A DNA stretch of 64,000 nucleotides. Source: Corylus avellana. Taxonomy: Eukaryota > Streptophyta > Magnoliopsida > Fagales > Betulaceae. The number at the start of each line of letters is the position of its first letter. The stretch's first letter is position 1. Under the pieces are notes generated by a model. That model searched no databases and had not been told where the DNA came from. It saw only the letters and a program-made list of their open reading frames with translations. A program made the position numbers and the translations under genes. Positions 55,971-64,000 of this stretch are shown here, piece by piece. The stretch is from contig NC_081550.1 of assembly GCF_901000735.1 (NCBI RefSeq), forward strand, positions 11,620,571 through 11,684,570. Direction: 5' to 3'.

Positions 55971-56289
55971 ATTATAAATTCTTGAGTCAACGCGCCACAA
56001 CTGAAAACTCCCTAAACTTTATTTTTTCGAAGTCAAGAAAATCATTGTGTCTTCACCATAGTTGCATGATTTTTGACCCTATGAAGCAACCAACTTCACA
56101 GGAGGAAGTTGCAGTGTGATGGGTGGAAGGTAGTTTACTGAGAGAGTGTGAAGTGGTGGAGCTAGCTAGTTTCCCGCTGGAATTCTATTCTCTCTTTCGT
56201 TTAAAGCATTTAAATCGTTACGTAGGATGGGCTACTTAGGTTTCTTTTATGTCGAATCTAAATCGTTTGAATTATTTGGAAGAGCGAAT
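55971..56289. other. Spacer before the LINE
   Basis: No gene recognised. The LINE 5' end lies somewhere here; a non-coding leader is expected. Confidence 0.4.
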
Positions 56290-56376
56290 CGTTTTGCCAC
56301 GCAGATGGAATGGGGAAGGGGACAAATTACGTCTGTGGAGATGGGTTTCATGTGTCTAAAATGACTCCACAAGTCT

Positions 56377-58599
56377 ATGGAAGAATTAGTTTCGAGCAAT
56401 ACGAAGGTGGGCGCTTGCCGCAACCATCGAGTTGGGGGATTGGTGTTGTTCCTGCGGAGACGTAAGAAAGGATTTGGTAATTTTTTGGAGATTGCAGAAT
56501 TTAATCGTGGTGGGAGAAGTAGTCATGTTGTGATTATGGAGGGAAGGGAGGGGTGTGGAAGGAAAGAGTGCATCTCACAAGTGGAAAGACTAATTAAGTC
56601 CACCGAAAAAGTGAGCGAACCAAATCAGAAGATGATTCCAAAGGCATTGGGTCAATTGGTTGAGGAAGGGAAATCTTTTGCTGAAGTGGTACAGGGCAAG
56701 ACCAACATTACTGTGTCCTCAGATGTTGTGGGTGCTGTCCAACCGATGTTTTAACTACCGGTAAAGTCACGGTTGAGTGTAAAAGCAGCAATCGGGTCTC
56801 TGGTTTTTATATTGCGTGGATGACAACAAGCCGGTGCCCGTGATGCCTATTCCGGGCAGTGAATCTCTTCCTCCTGATCATGTGTTGACTAAAAAAGCGA
56901 AGCAATCTAGCCTTCCTAAAAAGATTGTCTCTGACATTCACTATAAGGGAAAGGGTGTGTGCCATAAGAATTTGGCTCTTGTCAACGGCTGCAACTCACA
57001 TGGGGGAAGAGAAAAACTAATCCAATCACTGAAGAAGCTGCAGGTGGAGCTGAGGTCCTGTATTCAGCTTGCCTCGACTTCTCCTTGTGTTTGTGGACTA
57101 GAGGTATTTGGGCTACTGAGTAGCAGAGCTAAGGTTGGGGTGACCTAGCCAAACTCATACTTGCATAATAAGATAGGCAAGGCCTAGCCCACTGTCAAGG
57201 GCAAAGTCTTGTTGAAGTATAGGAGAAGGAAGGTTGGGCCGCAGACTTGGGCGCTGCCTTGGTTGGTTCGCAAGAAGTCTCATCCTCGGCTGGTTGGTTG
57301 TCGAAGGGGATTCTTAGGTCAATGTTGATGTCTACTCAGAGGGTGCCAGAGACACAGTCACCACCAGAGACAACCCAACTCTCGCCTGCGTTAGGTCAAC
57401 CGTCGCCGAAGCTTGCCCTTTCAGCGCGGAGGGTACCAGAGTCTCTGTCTCCGATGGTGACTTCCCAGTTCTCGCCAATGATAGCTCTGCCGATGCCGAT
57501 GCTTGCCCAGTCTTCGCCGAAGCTTGTCCAGTCTTCGACGGAGGTTGTTGTCAGTCCCTATCTGCAGCTTGAGGGGCTCAGCGAGGGTCCGGTGTTGGTG
57601 GGTTTGGCGGGGAAGGCCTCGATGAAGGGAGGCTTGACTCTGGAGTATCTCCAGGGAGCTGTAAAAGAGCTGAATTCTGCTAGGCAAGGAGAACTGAGTG
57701 CTGAGGAGGGTGTGGGTCCACCATCGGTGTTGATCAGTAAGGTGGGCTTCTAGTTGGAGTGCTCTAGGGGGGACGGCAATGCTGGGGAAGGGCTGATTTC
57801 GGCGTCAAAGGAGCATCATGTGCCGTCGCTAGCCCAGTATTCGTCAGAGATCAGAAAGGCACTGGAAGGGATATTGGGGTTGCTGCCGGCGTCAACTCAA
57901 GTGCCGAAGATTTTGTTGCCGGCGGTAATGGTGACCTAGAAGGTGGGCTTGTCGTCGGAATGCCCCTTGGAGGCCAGCAACGCTGGGGAGGGCCTGGGTT
58001 CGTTGTCAGAGGAGAGGCTACTATTGTCTATCAAGATTTCTACTAATTTGCCGGAAAGGGCTCAGTCTTTGCCGGAGACAGGTTCTCATCTGAAACCTGG
58101 GTTGATTGGAGTGGGTTGTTCGTCGAAGGCTCCCCGGGGGGAGGCTATGGGTATGGGTTCGTCATCGGTGGGAAGGCTGAGATCGCCTGTGTCTTTGATT
58201 CCTATTGAACAGGATGTTGCTCTGTGTATGCCGGCGATTGAACTCTTTGGGCTTGGAACAGGTATGGATGAGGGGAGTATTTTAGGGACAGTTGGATTGG
58301 ATGAAATAGGGTCAGAGAAGGTTTATTCTAGCTGGGTTGTTGAGAGTTGTCTAGATTTTTGTCCTAAAATTGTGTATCTGATGAGGGGAAAAAAGGAGAA
58401 TTTGGCGGCTTTGCTTAATTCTATTGAAGCTTCTAGAGTGCAGCCTGACTCTGACTTGGGGGGCATTTTTGCCAGTATCCCTGCTCCTAAAGAAAATAGG
58501 GAGTTAAAGAGATTAGGTTGTTCCCTTAATTATGATAGGTGCCAGACGAAAATTGTGCAAGGTAAGGGTAGAGGGAGGGGCCGATATGGTGGACTATGA
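56377..58599 (+). pseudogene. LINE ORF1, interrupted
   Basis: Pieces at 56377-56754, 56816-57148, 57247-57753 and 57943-58599, separated by stops. The first part has 'FGNFLEIAEFNRGGRSSHVV', a block seen at the start of plant LINE-associated proteins. The middle is low complexity, rich in Ser/Pro/Leu with repeated 'SPxLAQSSPKL'-type phrases. The last part ends in a basic tail 'KIVQGKGRGRGRYGGL', plausible for RNA binding. The ORF1 stop overlaps the ORF2 start as ATGA (58596-58599). It is noticeably more GC-rich than its surroundings. Confidence 0.6.
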
Positions 58600-61286
58600 A
58601 GCCAAAAATCATTGCATGGAATGTGAGAGGGTTGAATGCCCGTAAGAAAAGATTGGGGATTAGGGGTCTCTTGAAAGAGTGGAAAGCAGATATTGTGTGC
58701 TTGATTGAGACTAAGATGGAGGCCTTTTCCCGAGAGGTGGTTTATAGTTTATGGGGAGGTCAACATGTGGGTTGGATGTATAAGTGGTCTAATGGTTTGT
58801 TAGGGGGTATGTTGTTGATGTGGGATAGGAGGGTGGTTGAGAAAAAGGAGGAGTGTGTGGGGCACTTCACTTTGGCTTGTTCTTTTCAAAATGTGGAGGA
58901 TAACTTTGTTAGCGTGTTTGGGGGGGTGTATGGCCCGAATGATGATGTGGAGAGAAGGGTCCTTTGGGAGGAGCTGGCAGGTTTGATGAATGTGTGGGAG
59001 GTACCTTAGTGTTTTGGTGCGGATTTTAATATTGTCCGGCTTCCTAGTGAGCATTCTAGTGACTCTAACTATACTACGGCATGATGGATTTCTCGGACTT
59101 TATATCCGAAAATGGTTTGGTGGATATTTCGTTGGTGGGGGGTCAATTTACTTGGTCAAACAATCAAGAGAATGAGATTTGGTCTATAATTGACCTGTTT
59201 TTACTCTCCTCAGATTGGGAGGATCATTATCCGGCTGTGTCACAAAGAAGACTTCAATGTCTACTCTCCAATCATTTCCCTTTGTCACTGGATTGTGGGG
59301 CTCCTTGTGGAGGTAACAAGTATTTTAAATTTGAGAATATGTGGCTTAACTCTGAAGGGTTTGTTGACAAGGTCAAGTCTTGGTGGGGGTCTTACTTCTT
59401 TGAGGGCTTACCTAACTTTGTTTTAGCTAATAAGCTTAAATCCCTTAAGCTGGAATTGAAAAAGTGGAATGAGGAGGTGTTTGGTGACATTGGGAGGAAA
59501 AAAAGGAGTTGTTGGAAGGAATTCAGGAGTTGGATGCTTTGGCAGAGTCAAGGGGCTTAGTTCAGAAGGAGAAGCTTAAAAAGGCGGATATGTCGAAAGA
59601 ATTGGAGAATACCTTGTTGTTTGAAGAAATTCATTGGTGTCAAAAGTTGAGAGCTTTATGGCTGAAGGAGGGGGACCGAAATACTAGGTTTTTTCACAAG
59701 GTGGCTAATTCTCATCGCAGGTATAGTCGTGTGGAAGTGCTTCATATCAATGGTGTCTTGTCCGACGATCCCACTGAGGTAAAAGATCATATTGTGCAGT
59801 TCAATCAAAGCTATATTCAGAGAAAAACACTTGGAGACCTAGAATGGATAACCAATCTTTTTTGTCCATTGATGAGGAGGAAAATAATTGGTTAGAAAGA
59901 GATTTTGAGGAAAATGAGGTATGGGAGGTGGTAAAAGGTATGGAGGGTGACAAGGCACCTGGTCCGGATGGCTTCTCTATGGCTTTCTTTCAAGCTTGTT
60001 GGGGTGTAGTAAAACTTGACGTTATGGCTGTTTTCGCTGAATTCCATCGAAGATGTCAGTTGGTGAAGAGCTTGAATGCAACTTTTATCTCCTTGAGTCT
60101 GCAAAAGACGGATGCGGTGGAGTTGAAGGATTTTCAGCCCATTAGCTTGGTGGGAAGGGTGTACAAAATTGTTTCCAAGGTCCTTGCCAATAGGATGAGA
60201 ACTGCTTTGGGTAAGATCATTTCCAACTCTAAAAATGCTTTTATAGGTGGTCGTCAAATCTTAGATTCTGTACTCATTGCAAATGAATGTGTGGATAGTC
60301 GTATGAGATCTGGGATGTCAGGTGTTCTATGCAAATTGGACTTGGAAAAAGCTTATGACCACGTAAATTGGGACTTTGTTATGTATTTGCTGCATCGTTG
60401 CAGTTTCAGTGCGAGATGGAGGGCTTGGATAGAGTGGTGTATTTAGTCGGTAAGATTCTCCATTCTTGTGAATGGTTCTCCGGAAGGTTTCTTTAACGGT
60501 TCGAGGGGAATTCGGCTAGGGGATCCTCTCTTTCCATTACTTTTTGTGCTTGTTATCGAGGCCCTGAGTAAGATGGTGAATGCGACTATTGAGCAAGGCC
60601 TTTTGACTGGTTTCTCTATGGGAGAAAGGGTCCTCTCAGAGTTGGTGGTTTCTCACTCTTTATTCGCTGAAGATACTTTGATTTTTTGCGAAGCTTCACC
60701 CGAGCAAATCCGTTATGTGCGCCTTATACTCTTATGTTTTAAAGCTGTTTCGGGTTTGAGAGTTAATCTTGGTAAGTCAGTAATTGTGGCTATTGGTGAG
60801 GTGGAGAACATTGGGGCTTTAGCAAATATCATTGGGTGTAGTGTTGCTGCTTTGCCTATGAAGTATTTGGGTCTACCTCTTAGGGCGTCGTATAAGGATA
60901 CGGTTATGTGGAATGATGTGACTGTACAGACGGAGCATCAGATGGCTGGTTGGAAGAGAATGTATCTTTCTAAGGGAGGCCAATTAACTCTCATTAAGAG
61001 TACGTTGTCTAATCTTCCGACTTACATTTTGTCTCTATTTCCTATTCCTATGAGCATAGCAAAATGACTTGAGAAAGTCCAAAGAGATTTCTTGTGTGGA
61101 GGCATTCGAAAGCTGCATAAGTTTAACCAAACTCTCTTGGGGAAATGGCTTCGGAGATATGCGAATGAGAGTGAGGCTCTTTGGTACAAGATTATTAAAG
61201 CCAAGTATGAAGATCATGATGGTGGGTGGTGTACGAAGGAGGTTTCGGGTTCCCACATTGTGGGTTTATAGAAACATATCCGACAA
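58596..61286 (+). pseudogene. LINE ORF2 (endonuclease and reverse transcriptase), broken, copy 1
   Basis: Endonuclease: 'KPKIIAWNVRGLNARKKRLG' with Asn and 'DIVCLIETKM' with Glu, a nonsense codon at 59008 where Trp is usual, 'FGADFNIVR', a frameshift near 59080, and 'LSNHFPLSL' with the catalytic-type His. Reverse transcriptase: 'DKAPGPDGFSMAFFQ', 'DFQPISLVGRVYKIVSKVLA', 'LCKLDLEKAYDHVNW', then a stop at 60445, and the catalytic box FAEDTLIF where FADD is usual. A further stop at 61065 (TGA where Arg is usual) precedes 'LEKVQRDFLCGG'. At least three stops and one altered catalytic Asp mean it is inactive. The C-terminal part runs into the gap. Confidence 0.8.
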
Positions 61287-61295
61287 GGTTGGAAC

Positions 61296-61395
61296 NNNNN
61301 NNNNNNNNNNNNNNNNNNNNNNNNNNNNNNNNNNNNNNNNNNNNNNNNNNNNNNNNNNNNNNNNNNNNNNNNNNNNNNNNNNNNNNNNNNNNNNN
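61296..61395. other. Assembly gap (100 N)
   Basis: 100 N inside the LINE, flanked by an exact 1.6-kb overlap. Confidence 0.95.
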
Positions 61396-63075
61396 TTTTT
61401 CACAAGGTGGCTAATTCTCATCGCAGGTATAGTCGTGTGGAAGTGCTTCATATCAATGGTGTCTTGTCCGACGATCCCACTGAGGTAAAAGATCATATTG
61501 TGCAGTTCAATCAAAGCTATATTCAGAGAAAAACACTTGGAGACCTAGAATGGATAACCAATCTTTTTTGTCCATTGATGAGGAGGAAAATAATTGGTTA
61601 GAAAGAGATTTTGAGGAAAATGAGGTATGGGAGGTGGTAAAAGGTATGGAGGGTGACAAGGCACCTGGTCCGGATGGCTTCTCTATGGCTTTCTTTCAAG
61701 CTTGTTGGGGTGTAGTAAAACTTGACGTTATGGCTGTTTTCGCTGAATTCCATCGAAGATGTCAGTTGGTGAAGAGCTTGAATGCAACTTTTATCTCCTT
61801 GAGTCTGCAAAAGACGGATGCGGTGGAGTTGAAGGATTTTCAGCCCATTAGCTTGGTGGGAAGGGTGTACAAAATTGTTTCCAAGGTCCTTGCCAATAGG
61901 ATGAGAACTGCTTTGGGTAAGATCATTTCCAACTCTAAAAATGCTTTTATAGGTGGTCGTCAAATCTTAGATTCTGTACTCATTGCAAATGAATGTGTGG
62001 ATAGTCGTATGAGATCTGGGATGTCAGGTGTTCTATGCAAATTGGACTTGGAAAAAGCTTATGACCACGTAAATTGGGACTTTGTTATGTATTTGCTGCA
62101 TCGTTGCAGTTTCAGTGCGAGATGGAGGGCTTGGATAGAGTGGTGTATTTAGTCGGTAAGATTCTCCATTCTTGTGAATGGTTCTCCGGAAGGTTTCTTT
62201 AACGGTTCGAGGGGAATTCGGCTAGGGGATCCTCTCTTTCCATTACTTTTTGTGCTTGTTATCGAGGCCCTGAGTAAGATGGTGAATGCGACTATTGAGC
62301 AAGGCCTTTTGACTGGTTTCTCTATGGGAGAAAGGGTCCTCTCAGAGTTGGTGGTTTCTCACTCTTTATTCGCTGAAGATACTTTGATTTTTTGCGAAGC
62401 TTCACCCGAGCAAATCCGTTATGTGCGCCTTATACTCTTATGTTTTAAAGCTGTTTCGGGTTTGAGAGTTAATCTTGGTAAGTCAGTAATTGTGGCTATT
62501 GGTGAGGTGGAGAACATTGGGGCTTTAGCAAATATCATTGGGTGTAGTGTTGCTGCTTTGCCTATGAAGTATTTGGGTCTACCTCTTAGGGCGTCGTATA
62601 AGGATACGGTTATGTGGAATGATGTGACTGTACAGACGGAGCATCAGATGGCTGGTTGGAAGAGAATGTATCTTTCTAAGGGAGGCCAATTAACTCTCAT
62701 TAAGAGTACGTTGTCTAATCTTCCGACTTACATTTTGTCTCTATTTCCTATTCCTATGAGCATAGCAAAATGACTTGAGAAAGTCCAAAGAGATTTCTTG
62801 TGTGGAGGCATTCGAAAGCTGCATAAGTTTAACCAAACTCTCTTGGGGAAATGGCTTCGGAGATATGCGAATGAGAGTGAGGCTCTTTGGTACAAGATTA
62901 TTAAAGCCAAGTATGAAGATCATGATGGTGGGTGGTGTACGAAGGAGGTTTCGGGTTCCCACATTGTGGGTTTATAGAAACATATCCGACAAGGTTGGAA
63001 CTTTTTTGCCAAAGGTATTCGGTTTACAGTGGGGGTGGGTTCGAAAGTTCAATTCTAGCATGACATTTGGTGTGT
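61396..63075 (+). pseudogene. LINE ORF2, repeated part (copy 2)
   Basis: Same RT sequence and same stops as 59690-61295, including FAEDTLIF and the TGA before LEKVQRDF. It then continues about 75 bases further than copy 1, to 'ttctagcatgacatttgg'. Because even the lesions are identical, I treat this as the overlapping start of the next contig rather than a second element. Confidence 0.8.
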
Positions 63076-63089
63076 ATTTAAAGTTAGGT

Positions 63090-63790
63090 TTGGGATAAAA
63101 CCCATGGACTTTATATAAAGCATGAAGGCATAAGGCTAGGAATTTATTCTCGGCCCTATGCGTTGGGTACAATGAGAAAGGCCTGGGATTAAAATCCCAG
63201 GCCTAACTCCCGAAGCAAGTGAATGCATGGCCCAGGGAATTTTTTCCCTGGACCATGCGGCAAGCATGGAGGCTAGGGTTTAAACCCTTGCTGTCCATGC
63301 TAGTCCCAGTGTGACTAGAACTCTTCCTTTTGCTTCCTATCCAACATTGCTAAGATCCGGCATTTCTCTCCCTAGCTATGCCAATAAATAGAGAGAAGCC
63401 TATGGCTCTCAAATCATTCAATCAAGCATTCTTGATACATAGTTTTTAGAAACTCTTTGAAAACTATAACAATTTTTTGTGTTAACTCACGAAGAACAAA
63501 AGTTTAAGATTTGAGGAGCCAAGCAAGAGCCCACACTCTCTTGGTTATAATCAGTCATTGGTGAGAAGATCTAGAGGTTACAATTTTTCGTGTTCTTGAA
63601 GAACAAAAGAAAAGTTATTTTGTCAAAAGCCAAGAAGTGGCCATTGATCTTCGATGTAAGCCATTCTTGTTCTTGCTATTGTTAAATAGCAACCCGTTCT
63701 TCATATGTTCTTTCATAAAGTTTTTCTTTGGCATGGGAATATGATTCCTTTCCATTGCACAAATTTGGATTTGCATACGTGTTCTCAACA
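63090..63790 (+). repeat. LTR of a retrotransposon leaving the window
   Basis: About 700 bases ending 'cgtgttctcaaca' directly before a Met-type primer site. The start is uncertain (TG candidates at 63073 and 63094). Inside, 'tcccaggcct/aaaatcccagg' and 'ggaattttttccctgg' inverted words lie at 63180-63260 and an AATAAATAGAGAG promoter-like box near 63383. Coding regions would lie beyond 64000. Confidence 0.6.
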
Positions 63791-63791
63791 A

Positions 63792-63803
63792 TTGGTATCA
63801 GAG
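63792..63803 (+). promoter_or_regulatory. Primer binding site, tRNA-Met type
   Basis: TTGGTATCAGAG, matching the initiator tRNA-Met complement. The remaining 197 bases to the window end are untranslated leader with no ORF recognised. Confidence 0.8.
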
Positions 63804-64000
63804 ACATCTTTATTGAAAACATGATGAAGAACAAACAGTTTTTCTTCTTTTATTGTTGAAATTTGGAATTTATCCGAGACCTTCCAAAGATTGAAAAATT
63901 CTTTTATTTATTGGAACATGTTCTTGAACATGTGAGGATCTAAGCTAGAAACTTTCAAGTCGTTTGGAGTTCGTTTGCTATTTTTAATTGAATTTAGCAA

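Larger units (their letters stand above)
56290..63075 (+). mobile_element. Decayed L1-type LINE (3' part duplicated around a gap)
   Basis: ORF1 (to 58599) then ORF2 with an AP-type endonuclease and reverse transcriptase, in the order of plant L1 elements. ORF2 contains stops and frameshifts. 59691-61295 is repeated at 61397-63001 with constant offset 1,706 and no difference that I can find. The 3' end appears cut by the LTR that follows at about 63090; no poly-A tail is visible. Confidence 0.85.

Noticed and set aside
56560..57700. LINE ORF1 segment as an independent host gene
   Set aside because: It is followed immediately by a LINE endonuclease with overlapping ATGA, is broken by stops and is low complexity.
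61396..63075. True tandem duplication of the LINE
   Set aside because: Exact identity including all lesions, with a 100-N gap at the junction, fits unmerged contig overlap better.
1..64000. tRNA or rRNA genes
   Set aside because: The only tRNA-like sequences are primer binding sites next to LTRs; I saw no full cloverleaf or rRNA.

Overview
The window is nuclear DNA of a flowering plant, most likely a woody eudicot; I cannot fix the species. The evidence is AT-rich intergenic DNA, plant-type Ty1/copia and Ty3/gypsy retroelements with tRNA-Met or tRNA-Asp primer sites, a plant CACTA transposon with a TNP1-like gene, plant LINE ORFs, and decayed CC-NBS-LRR resistance-gene exons. There are no operons, CRISPR arrays or recognisable tRNA/rRNA genes. 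No intact host gene is visible. The only long uninterrupted gene is the 1,490-residue polyprotein of a copia element.

Layout. 1-4.4 kb: MITEs and four copies of a short TG..CA repeat. 4.5-7.6 kb: Athila-like gypsy LTR, Asp-type primer site and gag only. 7.6-10.3 kb: a long inverted repeat, another MITE and an old duplication of 1.7-2.3 kb. 10.3-14.8 kb: decayed minus-strand gypsy element. 16.3-21.6 kb: decayed plus-strand gypsy element with LTRs and an unresolved gap. 21.6-31.6 kb: remnants of a minus-strand NBS-LRR cluster. One LRR exon is split by a young copia element (24521-29445, 242-bp LTRs, TSD CAACC), and a small solo LTR (22580-22861) sits beside another exon. 31778-54774: a very large candidate CACTA element (CACTACAAGAA ends, GTT target duplication on both sides). 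It holds subterminal hairpin arrays, an Athila fragment, GATC-rich minisatellites, a 4.1-kb solo LTR, a TNP1-like gene, and fragments of two unrelated host genes (kinesin-14 calponin-homology exons and an ALWAYS EARLY/LIN-9-type SANT exon). 54775-55970: another copy of the NBS-LRR intergenic module. 56.3-63.1 kb: a decayed L1-type LINE, its 3' part printed twice around a gap. 63.1-64 kb: an LTR with a Met-type primer site whose element continues outside the window.

Two themes cut across the map. First, a 14-bp palindrome, TGCGATCGATCGCA, and close variants occur at least 14 times exactly, in unrelated elements: Athila, a second gypsy family and the CACTA element. I know of no reason for these families to share it. 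Second, four of the five N gaps are flanked by near-identical sequence (one scrap inverted). They look like unmerged allelic or paralogous contig ends, so several apparent duplications are probably assembly artefacts.

The region reads as a resistance-gene graveyard repeatedly invaded by nested mobile elements. All coordinates were read by eye; boundaries described as 'about' may be off by tens of bases.
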